DNA from: Psychroflexus aestuariivivens | GTDB lineage: Bacteria > Bacteroidota > Bacteroidia > Flavobacteriales > Flavobacteriaceae | Direction of reading: 5' to 3' | Assembly: GCF_004010055.1 (NCBI RefSeq) | Contig: NZ_RQVT01000056.1 | Coordinates: 1 to 64,000, forward strand | Length of the DNA stretch: 64,000 nt | Shown here: in pieces, positions 25,625 to 33,613 of the stretch | How the letters are laid out: every line of letters starts with the position of its first letter | Position numbering within the stretch: the stretch's first letter is position 1 | The notes under the pieces: model-generated | The model's database searches: none | Told to the model about the DNA's origin: nothing | The model's input: the letters and a program-made list of their open reading frames with translations, nothing else | Translations under genes and position numbers: made by a program

Positions 25625-28111
25625 ATGGATTTTCTGAAAAACTTTAGCCTCGTCCTAATCTTATTGATTTCAATATCAAGCTTTTCGCAAATATCTGGAA
25701 AAGTGACAGATACTGTTGGCAATCCTTTGCAAAATGTAAATGTTTATGAAGACAATACCTTTAATGGAACGACAACCAACAAAAATGGCGAGTTCAGATT
25801 GAATATTGATATTGAAGATAAAAGTCTCATTATTTTTAAGTTTTTAGGTTTTGAAACTCAAAAAATTGAAGTCACTTCAGAAAATTCAACTGAATATTTA
25901 GAAGTTGAAATGATCGATAAAGTCACGAGTTTAGATGATGTTGTGATTCAAAATGATGAAGATCCAGCTATTAGAATTATTCAAAATGCCATTGCAGAGC
26001 GCAAAAAAAACTTGGCTAGAATCCAACAATTTAAAGCAGAGTTTTATTCCAAAGGTTTATGGGAAGTTGAAAATGTTCCTGAAAAAATTATGGGTCAGGA
26101 AGTTGGCGATATGGGTGGAAGTTTAGATTCTACTAGAAGTGGCGTGGTTTACCTCAGCGAAACCGTATCTGACATTGCTTATCAAAGTCCTGATCGATTC
26201 AAGGAAAACATAATCGCTTCTAAAGTTAGTGGTAATGACAATGGATTCAGTTTCAATTCTGCACAAGATTTTGATGTGTCTTTTTACAGAAACACGGTGG
26301 ATTTAGGTAAAAACCTCGTGTCGCCAATTGCTAATTTTGCTTTCAATTATTATGACTACAAATTAGAAGGAACGTTTTATGATGATAATGGATTTTTAAT
26401 CAACAAGGTGAAAGTAATTCCAAAACGACCAAATGACATCGTTTTCAGTGGTTATATCTATATTATAGAAGACACTTGGGAAATTTATGGTGTGGAATTG
26501 AAAACTACTGGAAAATCTATTCAAGTTGAAGTGGTTGAAGAAATTAATTTCAACCAAACTTTCACTTATAGTGAAGCAAATGAATTTTGGGTGTTGTTTT
26601 CTCAAAAAATTGATTTCAATTGGAAAATATTTGGTATTTCTGGAGAAGGTAATTTCGTGGCATCTTATAAAAATTATGATTTTGAACCGAATTTTGAAGA
26701 GGATTTTTTCAACAAAGCGGTGGTCACTTTCGAAGAAAATGCCAATCAAAAAGACAGCTTGTATTGGGAACGCAATCGTCCGATACCATTGACTAATTTA
26801 GAGGTTAGAGATTATCAAAGAAAAGACAGTATTCAAACTGTGTGGAATTCTCCTGCGTACAAAGATTCTGTGGACACGGCTCGAAATAAATTCAAATTGC
26901 TAGATCCTATTTTAGGATATAATTGGCAAAATTCATTTACACATCAAGAAGCAGGTTTTGGCGGATTGACTGGCTTAAGATACAACACAGTTCAAGGATT
27001 CAACATCAACACAGATTTATATTACAGGCAAAAAGATACCGCTGGCACGTATCGGAAATTTTGGGAAATAAGAAGCGATATCAGTTATGGATTTTCAGAC
27101 GAACGCTTTCGTACTTCAGCAACTTTTAGAAAAAAATTCAATAATTTTTCTGATCCTTACCTTACTATTTCTGGTGGAATAAAAACAGAACAAATCAACA
27201 ACACCAATCCGATTAGTCCTTTGGTTTCGTCTGTAGCTTCAGTGTTTTTTGAAAGAAATTATCTGAAATTATATGATAAAATTTTCGCTCGTGTTGCTTA
27301 CAGCGAAGAGTTTTGGAACGGCATTCAGTTGAATACTGGTTTAGAATTTCAACGCAGAAAAGCATTGATTAATGCGACAAATTCACAAATAATCGGTGAT
27401 GATAATGGCGGTTTCACTTCTAATAATCCATTAGCACCACTCGATTTTGGATCCAAACTTTTCCCTTCACACAATATTCTAAAGTTTAATCTGAGCGGTA
27501 GAATTCATTTTAACCAAACTTACACATTGACGCCAAATGGCAAATACAATAACTACAGCAACAAATACCCTGTGTTGAGTTTCAATTACCAAAAGGGATT
27601 TCTATCGGATATTAGCGATTACAATTTTGATGTTTTGAAAACCAGAATTACGCATGATTTTGATATTTCAAGATTTGGAAACTTTGCTTATAGTTTGAAC
27701 GGAGGATTATTTTTCAATGCAGATGACATTTCATTTTTAGATTACAAGCATTTTGATGGCAATCAAACTCGAATTGGTTCTTCTACAAATTATTTGAACA
27801 AATTCAACCTTCTGCCCTACTATGCGTTGTCGACAAACGAAAATTATGCAGATGTACATTTCGAACATAATTTTAATGGCTATATTTTAAATAAAATCCC
27901 GTTGTTGAATAAATTGAATTTCAATCTGATTGCTGGAGCGAAATCGCTATTTACGGCCAACAACAAGCCATACTCAGAATTCTCTTTAGGTTTGGACAAC
28001 TTAGGTTTTGGTCAGATTAGATTTTTCAGAATAGATTACGTCAAACCTTACCAAGGCGGTTGGCAAAGTGGAGCATTTATATTTGGATTGAATTTTATCG
28101 GCGATTTATAA
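25625..28111 (+). CDS. DUF5686 / carboxypeptidase-like regulatory domain outer-membrane protein
   Basis: 828 residues. A signal peptide (about 1-22, ending SSFSQ) is followed by a carboxypeptidase-regulatory-like beta sandwich (about 22-110: ISGKVTDTVGNPLQNVNVYEDNT, TNKNGEFRL). A DUF5686 region then runs to the C terminus, with many amphipathic strands typical of an outer-membrane barrel (IRFFRIDYVKPYQGG near the end). The layout resembles a TonB-dependent receptor's N-terminal extension, but the plug domain and TonB box are missing, so it is not a SusC-like transporter. Function is unknown; the family is widespread in Bacteroidota. It lies 9 bp after smpB and ends 2 bp from the convergent S51 gene. 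Confidence 0.88.
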   Translation: MDFLKNFSLVLILLISISSFSQISGKVTDTVGNPLQNVNVYEDNTFNGTTTNKNGEFRLNIDIEDKSLIIFKFLGFETQKIEVTSENSTEYLEVEMIDKVTSLDDVVIQNDEDPAIRIIQNAIAERKKNLARIQQFKAEFYSKGLWEVENVPEKIMGQEVGDMGGSLDSTRSGVVYLSETVSDIAYQSPDRFKENIIASKVSGNDNGFSFNSAQDFDVSFYRNTVDLGKNLVSPIANFAFNYYDYKLEGTFYDDNGFLINKVKVIPKRPNDIVFSGYIYIIEDTWEIYGVELKTTGKSIQVEVVEEINFNQTFTYSEANEFWVLFSQKIDFNWKIFGISGEGNFVASYKNYDFEPNFEEDFFNKAVVTFEENANQKDSLYWERNRPIPLTNLEVRDYQRKDSIQTVWNSPAYKDSVDTARNKFKLLDPILGYNWQNSFTHQEAGFGGLTGLRYNTVQGFNINTDLYYRQKDTAGTYRKFWEIRSDISYGFSDERFRTSATFRKKFNNFSDPYLTISGGIKTEQINNTNPISPLVSSVASVFFERNYLKLYDKIFARVAYSEEFWNGIQLNTGLEFQRRKALINATNSQIIGDDNGGFTSNNPLAPLDFGSKLFPSHNILKFNLSGRIHFNQTYTLTPNGKYNNYSNKYPVLSFNYQKGFLSDISDYNFDVLKTRITHDFDISRFGNFAYSLNGGLFFNADDISFLDYKHFDGNQTRIGSSTNYLNKFNLLPYYALSTNENYADVHFEHNFNGYILNKIPLLNKLNFNLIAGAKSLFTANNKPYSEFSLGLDNLGFGQIRFFRIDYVKPYQGGWQSGAFIFGLNFIGDL

Positions 28112-28113
28112 AG

Positions 28114-29403
28114 TTATTCTTTGATAATTCGCTTGATTATTTGTTGATTTAATGAAGTAGAAATTTTCATCAAATAGATTCCTGAATTCAAAGTATTCAA
28201 ATCGAACTGATAGTAATTTGGACTATAAAATGCTAAGAGTTTTTGCCCTTTTAAATTAAAGACTTCAAGACTTTGTATTTCAGCTTTTGTTTGAATATTA
28301 ATTGAATTTTCAAAAGGATTTGGACTAATTGTGAAAGAAATCCGTTCTGTTTCAGGAATGCTCAAATCTTCGCAGTCAATTGCATTTCCATTTTCTGAAA
28401 AGAATTCACCTTGATTAACCCACCAATTTTCCCTACTTCCACCACTTCCTGAAAGCCAACTATTCAGGTTGAAAGTGTTTGTTGCATCGCTAGTTCCTGA
28501 AATTTTGTAAGCTTTAACGGCTTCATTGTTCAAATCCCAAGTCAATGCAGTGTTTTCCATCAATGTTTCTGGTTGAAAATCTATCAGACAATTCGCTTGT
28601 ATGAAATAAGCAAAATCATCAAAATTTGGGAAATCACCAAAAACTGAAGCTTGGCCAGTTTCATCAATAACAACGGCAGTATATTCTTCAACTCCAATTC
28701 CAAAAGCACGTTCACCAGTTTCTGCAACAATTCTAGAGAGGAAAACGGTATGACGCGCACGACGATCAGGATTATCGTAATGCGTATCCGTAATGGTCTG
28801 ACTTAGGAAAGGTAAATCTAAAAAATCGCTTTTACCTATGGAAACTTCATCTGCCATTGGATCGGACATCGCTTCTGAAGAAGTCACGGTTCCGTTGAGT
28901 GCATCGAAATAAAACTCACCTAGGATTGCCATTCCAGCACTAGTTCCACCAATTGGCGCTTGTTTTGTGTTAATGTGTGCATCGAGTAAATCTTCAATAG
29001 CGTTGTCCTTGAAAAAATTTACATAATCTGCCTGGTCGCCACCAGCAAACCAAATGACTTCTGCTTGAGCAATAGCATTCAATACATAATTGTCTGCTGC
29101 AGCATTTTCATTATGAATCACAAGCGTTTCAACTGAATTCAGGTTAACGCCCAATTGGTTCATCATGTAATCATTATAGCCATCGCTGCCAGAAGTTCTC
29201 AAAACTAAAACATCACCAGAATCTGCACGATTCAAAAGCCACTGCATGGCATTGTCGTTTTCAGTTGCTCCGCCCATCAGGCAAATACCAAATTCTGGAT
29301 TTGTCGAAATATCGTTTCCGCTTCCGACTTTAAAACTGGTGTAATTTTGTGCTTGTATTTGAAGAGAAACTGAAAATATTAATAGTACAAAAAGTGATTT
29401 CAT
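28114..29403 (-). CDS. Secreted cyanophycinase-like S51 peptidase with T9SS domain
   Basis: 429 residues. A signal peptide (ending QIQAQ, about residue 19) is followed by a class-I glutamine-amidotransferase-like S51 domain (about 35-290). The nucleophile is Ser155 in GGTSAGMAI, with the preceding FAGGDQ loop (120-124) and a His in TDTHYDNPDRRARH. These are the cyanophycinase/dipeptidase E motifs. A T9SS type A domain (FTISPNPFENSIN to IIKRIIKE) ends the protein. Cyanophycinase cleaves multi-L-arginyl-poly-L-aspartate to beta-Asp-Arg; a secreted form would be an extracellular scavenging enzyme. It is encoded 4 bp downstream of pcm. Confidence 0.85.
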   Translation of the reverse strand: MKSLFVLLIFSVSLQIQAQNYTSFKVGSGNDISTNPEFGICLMGGATENDNAMQWLLNRADSGDVLVLRTSGSDGYNDYMMNQLGVNLNSVETLVIHNENAAADNYVLNAIAQAEVIWFAGGDQADYVNFFKDNAIEDLLDAHINTKQAPIGGTSAGMAILGEFYFDALNGTVTSSEAMSDPMADEVSIGKSDFLDLPFLSQTITDTHYDNPDRRARHTVFLSRIVAETGERAFGIGVEEYTAVVIDETGQASVFGDFPNFDDFAYFIQANCLIDFQPETLMENTALTWDLNNEAVKAYKISGTSDATNTFNLNSWLSGSGGSRENWWVNQGEFFSENGNAIDCEDLSIPETERISFTISPNPFENSINIQTKAEIQSLEVFNLKGQKLLAFYSPNYYQFDLNTLNSGIYLMKISTSLNQQIIKRIIKE

Positions 29404-29407
29404 AGCT

Positions 29408-30049
29408 TCAAGCTTTATCTTCTAATAAAGGTACAAAACGAAATTCACCAAATGTTTCTTTTTCAAATTTTTTGACAGATTGACGCTTTAGGAGAGTCAT
29501 AATTTGTGGATCTTCACCAACAGGAATCACCATTCTGCCGCCAACTTTTAGTTGTGATAGAAGTGCTTTAGGAATGTAAGGTGCGCCAGCTGTTACAATA
29601 ATTTTATCGAAAGGCGCAAATTCCGGTAAACCTTTATAACCATCTCCAAAACTCATGTATTTTGGTCGATAGCCGATTTTTTGAAGAAAATTTTTGGTTT
29701 TTTTATAAAGTTCCAATTGACGCTCGATGGTATAAACTTTAGCGCCAAGTTCACAAAGTGCTGCCGCTTGGTAACCACTTCCTGTTCCGACTTCCAAAAT
29801 TTTTTCGCCAGATTTCACTTGCAATAATTCAGTTTGAAAAGCAACCGTATAAGGTTGAGAAATCGTTTGCCCTGCAGCGATTGGAAAGGCTTTGTCTTGA
29901 TACGCATGATCTTCAAAACTACTATCCATAAATAAATGTCGCGGTATAGCGTTAATTGCTGCCAATACTTTTTCGTCTTTAATGCCTTTTTCTCGAATTT
30001 GTTCTACTAGTATTTTTCGCTTTCCTTGCTGCCGATAACTGTCTTCCAA
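29408..30049 (-). CDS. pcm: Protein-L-isoaspartate O-methyltransferase
   Basis: 213 residues. It methylates isoaspartyl residues in aged proteins so they can revert to aspartate. The SAM-binding motif I is EVGTGSGYQAA (86-96), with AINAIPRHLFMD, AGQTISQPYTVAF and the later IIVTAGAPYIPKALLSQLKVGGRMVIPVG all typical. The gene precedes the S51 peptidase gene by 4 bp. It is divergent from the Gfo/Idh oxidoreductase gene across 233 bp. Confidence 0.95.
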   Translation of the reverse strand: MEDSYRQQGKRKILVEQIREKGIKDEKVLAAINAIPRHLFMDSSFEDHAYQDKAFPIAAGQTISQPYTVAFQTELLQVKSGEKILEVGTGSGYQAAALCELGAKVYTIERQLELYKKTKNFLQKIGYRPKYMSFGDGYKGLPEFAPFDKIIVTAGAPYIPKALLSQLKVGGRMVIPVGEDPQIMTLLKRQSVKKFEKETFGEFRFVPLLEDKA

Positions 30050-30256
30050 TGCTTTAACTTATTTTAATTGCGAGAGTAAAATTAGAAAAAAATCCTAAAG
30101 AGTTTAACTTATTAAACATCGATTTTACGTTTATTTTTATCTTGAATTTAGTTCAACAAAGCTGAAAGTAAATTAAAAATAAAGCTTCGGAGTTTTAATA
30201 TGTTCAAAAATGACTTGATAAGGCTTTAGAAACAACTTTAACTTAAAAAGAAATGT

Positions 30257-30264
30257 TACTTTTG
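30257..30264 (+). promoter_or_regulatory. -7 promoter element of the oxidoreductase-HBD-DUF1015 unit (TACTTTTG)
   Basis: Exact TAnnTTTG match 18 bp before the ATG at 30283; no clear TTG at -33. Confidence 0.45.
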
Positions 30265-30282
30265 TGAAAAACCATAAATTTT

Positions 30283-31248
30283 ATGCTAAAAGTAGGGGTT
30301 TTAGGCGCAGGTCATCTTGGTAAAATTCATCTGAGATTGCTCAAGGAATCAAAAAAATACAATTTAATTGGTTTTCATGATACCAATGCTACATCTGCCA
30401 CCAATATAGAAAAAGAATTCGGTTATCAACATTTTGAAGATTATGATGAATTATTAAAATCTGTTGATGTTATTGACATTGTCACACCAACATTATCTCA
30501 CTTTGTCATGGCAAAAAAAGCTATACAATCTGGTGTTCATGTCTTTATAGAAAAACCAATTACCAACACTGTTGCTGAAGCCGCAGAATTAATTCGTTTG
30601 GCAAAAGAAAACAAAGTCAAAGGACAGGTTGGACATGTGGAACGATTCAATCCTGCATTTCGTGCAGCAATTGACAAAATAGACCAGCCGATGTTCATCG
30701 AAACGCATCGTTTGGCTGAGTTCAATCCGCGTGGTACTGATGTTCCGGTGGTTTTAGATTTGATGATTCACGATATCGATGCTATTTTGAGTATTGTCGA
30801 TTCTAAAGTGAAAAAAGTAAATGCCAGTGGCGTTTCTGTAATTTCTGAAACACCAGATATTGCAAATGCTAGGATTGAGTTTGAAAATTCTTGCGTGGCA
30901 AATTTAACCGCTAGTCGAATTTCTTTGAAAAATATGCGTAAATCCAGATTTTTCCAAAGAGATGCTTATATTTCAGTAGATTTTTTGGAAAAAGTAACTG
31001 AGGTGGTCAAAATGAAAGATGCGCCTGAGGAGCCTGGTGATTTCGATATGATTTTGCAGAATGCAGAAGGCGTCAAAAAGCAAATTTATTTTGACAATCC
31101 CGACATTAAAGTCAACAATGCGATTTTAGATGAATTGGAAACTTTTGCCGATGCAATAAATAATGACACCGAGCCAATTGTGACTTTAGAACAAGCCACT
31201 GAAGCCTTGCGTGTCGCCATACAGGTTATTGAAGCATTTGAAAAATAA
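30283..31248 (+). CDS. Gfo/Idh/MocA-family oxidoreductase
   Basis: 321 residues. The N-terminal Rossmann fold has GAGHLGKIH (8-16), DIVTPTLSHF and the catalytic EKP (90-92). The C-terminal alpha/beta domain begins after VGHVERFNPAF, with the DLMIHDIDAI segment that usually holds the catalytic His. It is an NAD(P)-dependent dehydrogenase, probably acting on a sugar or cyclitol-like substrate that cannot be named. HVERFNP recalls the UDP-GlcNAc-oxidoreductase-like branch. It is the first gene of a three-gene unit with a hydroxyacyl-CoA dehydrogenase (27 bp later) and a DUF1015 protein. Confidence 0.9.
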   Translation: MLKVGVLGAGHLGKIHLRLLKESKKYNLIGFHDTNATSATNIEKEFGYQHFEDYDELLKSVDVIDIVTPTLSHFVMAKKAIQSGVHVFIEKPITNTVAEAAELIRLAKENKVKGQVGHVERFNPAFRAAIDKIDQPMFIETHRLAEFNPRGTDVPVVLDLMIHDIDAILSIVDSKVKKVNASGVSVISETPDIANARIEFENSCVANLTASRISLKNMRKSRFFQRDAYISVDFLEKVTEVVKMKDAPEEPGDFDMILQNAEGVKKQIYFDNPDIKVNNAILDELETFADAINNDTEPIVTLEQATEALRVAIQVIEAFEK

Positions 31249-31275
31249 ACATACACAATCATAAATTTTATAACT

Positions 31276-32166
31276 ATGAAAAATATTGCGATTATAGGTG
31301 CAGGAACTATGGGAAATGGCATTGCACATACGTTTGCTCAATTTGATTATAAGGTAAGTTTAATCGATATTTCGAAAGAAAGTTTAGATAAAGGTATTGC
31401 TACGATCACCAAAAATTTAGACAGGATGGTCGCTAAAGAAAAAATCTCTGAAGATGATAAAAACCGAACTTTAAGCAATATCACAACTTACACAGATATG
31501 GCTAAAGGTGCAGAATATGCGGGTTTAGTAGTGGAAGCAGCAACTGAAAACGAAAAAATAAAATTAGATATTTTCAGAGAATTGGATAAAGTTTGTCCAG
31601 ATGAAACAATTTTAGCGAGTAACACAAGTTCGATTCCGATTACAAAAATAGCAGCCGTAACGAACAGACCTAAGCAAGTCATCGGAATGCACTTTATGAA
31701 TCCTGTGCCGATTATGAAATTGGTTGAAATTATTCGCGGTTACAATACCAGTGACGAAACTACAAGTACTATTGTTGAATTGTCCAAAAACTTGAAAAAA
31801 GTACCAACAGAAGTCAATGATTATCCAGGATTTGTAGCCAATAGAATCTTAATGCCAATGATCAACGAAGCGGTTGAAACTTTGTACAACAACGTCGCTG
31901 GTGTCAAAGAAATTGACACCGTGATGAAACTTGGTATGGCTCACCCAATGGGACCACTTCAATTGGCAGATTTCATTGGTCTAGACGTTTGTTTATCTAT
32001 TTTGGAAGTCATGTACGACGGATTCAAAAACCCAAAATATGCGCCTTGCCCACTATTAGTGAATATGGTTCGTGCGGGTAAAATGGGTGTAAAATCTGGA
32101 GAAGGTTTTTACGACTATAGCGAAAGCAAAAAGGCAGAAAAAGTATCTGAACAATTCACAAGCTAA
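31276..32166 (+). CDS. 3-hydroxybutyryl/3-hydroxyacyl-CoA dehydrogenase
   Basis: 296 residues, the length of stand-alone short-chain enzymes. The NAD-binding IIGAGTMGNGIAHTFAQ (6-22) is followed by SNTSSIPIT (115-123) and the catalytic GMHFMNPVP (His139). The C-terminal dimerisation domain contains NRILMPMINEA, LGMAHPMGPLQLADFIGLD and GEGFYDY. It oxidises (S)-3-hydroxyacyl-CoA with NAD+ or works in reverse. No thiolase or enoyl-CoA hydratase gene is adjacent, so its pathway is not shown by context. Confidence 0.93.
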   Translation: MKNIAIIGAGTMGNGIAHTFAQFDYKVSLIDISKESLDKGIATITKNLDRMVAKEKISEDDKNRTLSNITTYTDMAKGAEYAGLVVEAATENEKIKLDIFRELDKVCPDETILASNTSSIPITKIAAVTNRPKQVIGMHFMNPVPIMKLVEIIRGYNTSDETTSTIVELSKNLKKVPTEVNDYPGFVANRILMPMINEAVETLYNNVAGVKEIDTVMKLGMAHPMGPLQLADFIGLDVCLSILEVMYDGFKNPKYAPCPLLVNMVRAGKMGVKSGEGFYDYSESKKAEKVSEQFTS

Positions 32167-32168
32167 GA

Positions 32169-33407
32169 ATGCCGAAAGTCATCCCATTCAAAGCAACGCG
32201 TCCTACGCGTGATAAAGTGAGTCTAATTGCTTCTCGTCCGTATGAAAGTTATTCTAAATCGGAACGAGAAGCAAGACTAGACCACAATCCCTATTCATTT
32301 TTGCATATCGTAAATCCAGGTTATAAATATCATACTGAAATTTCTGGTGAAGAACGATTCAATTTAGTTAAAAATCGGTTTGAAGAATTTAAGGAAGATT
32401 GCAACTTCAAACAAGATGAAAGTGCTTGTTTTTACCTACACAAAATCGTTCATAGAAATGAAGTTGAATTTATAGGAATAGTTGGTGCTGCGAGTGTTGA
32501 AGACTACGAAAACGATCTTATTAAAAAACATGAAAATACGATTTCAGAAAAAACAGAAGTTTTTACAGAATATTTAAAAACAGTTCATTTCAATGCAGAT
32601 CCAGTTTTACTTACTTATCCCGATAATTCTGAAATAGAAAATATTGCCAAAAATTTAATGGCAAATCGTGCTGAATATGAATTCACAACCACTTCTCACG
32701 AAACACATTATTTTTGGGTTATTGATCAAAAAGATATGATTGAAACTATCTGTTCTGAATTTCAAAAGATGAGTCATTTTTATATTGCAGATGGTCATCA
32801 CAGAAGTTCGTCATCAGTAGCTTTGAAACAATCGCTTGCAAAGGACAACCCAAAGCATACTGGTGAAGAAGCCTACAATTTTTTTATGGGATTCTTCATT
32901 CCAGAAAGCCAACTAAAAATCTACGAATTCAACCGATTGGTAAAAGATTTGAATGGTTTGACTAAGGACGAATTTCTGATTAAACTAGATGCGAATTATA
33001 AAATAGAAAATTTAAAACAACATTACTACAAGCCTAGCCAAAAACATCACTTCAGCATGTATTTGGATGGTGATTTTTATGCATTAAAATTAAGAAAAAA
33101 GAGCTATAATTTTGAAGATGCACTATCAGAATTGGATGCTCAAATTTTATACGATACAATTTTGAAGCCAATTCTCGGTATAGAAAATTTGAAAAACAGC
33201 CCAAGATTATCTTATGCACAAAGTCAAAAAGATATGGCTTATGTCAAAGGTGCAGTAGACCAAGGAAAATACCAAGTTGGTTTTGGAATGTTTCCAGTCA
33301 CGATAAAGGATATCAAAACCATTGCCGATGAAGGCTTGGTCATGCCACCAAAAACAACCTATATCGAACCAAAATTGAGAAGTGGTATTTCTATCTACGA
33401 GTTTTAA
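32169..33407 (+). CDS. DUF1015-family protein
   Basis: 412 residues with family blocks near the N terminus (PFKATRPTRDKVSLIASRPYES, HNPYSFLHIVNP) and the central motif IADGHHRSSSS (DGHHR at 208-212). The C-terminal DALSELDAQILYDTILKPIL is also conserved. The DGHHR motif resembles the phosphotransfer or nucleotide site of ParB/Srx-fold serine kinases, so a small-molecule kinase role is possible; this is inference. In many Bacteroidota DUF1015 genes follow serC-serA; here it follows a hydroxyacyl-CoA dehydrogenase by 2 bp. Confidence 0.87.
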   Translation: MPKVIPFKATRPTRDKVSLIASRPYESYSKSEREARLDHNPYSFLHIVNPGYKYHTEISGEERFNLVKNRFEEFKEDCNFKQDESACFYLHKIVHRNEVEFIGIVGAASVEDYENDLIKKHENTISEKTEVFTEYLKTVHFNADPVLLTYPDNSEIENIAKNLMANRAEYEFTTTSHETHYFWVIDQKDMIETICSEFQKMSHFYIADGHHRSSSSVALKQSLAKDNPKHTGEEAYNFFMGFFIPESQLKIYEFNRLVKDLNGLTKDEFLIKLDANYKIENLKQHYYKPSQKHHFSMYLDGDFYALKLRKKSYNFEDALSELDAQILYDTILKPILGIENLKNSPRLSYAQSQKDMAYVKGAVDQGKYQVGFGMFPVTIKDIKTIADEGLVMPPKTTYIEPKLRSGISIYEF

Positions 33408-33613
33408 AGGAATTCACTTTCAGCACATTATCAAGTATTCATAATTTTTAGCTTTAAATAGCAAAAAAAGTGAAATCCACGTCTTGTTTTTCGCCATATT
33501 ATCCTTAATTTAGAATCCGTTTAATATACAATTTTCAATGAAAACATTTGGTTAGCGTGTATAAAATCAGTGGAAAATTTAATAAAGTAAATTTAAATTA
33601 ATCAGGCTTACCA

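Noticed and set aside
25625-28111. A TonB-dependent (SusC-like) receptor call for the DUF5686 protein.
   Set aside because: The regulatory-like N-terminal domain is present, but no plug domain or TonB box is visible and no SusD gene is adjacent.
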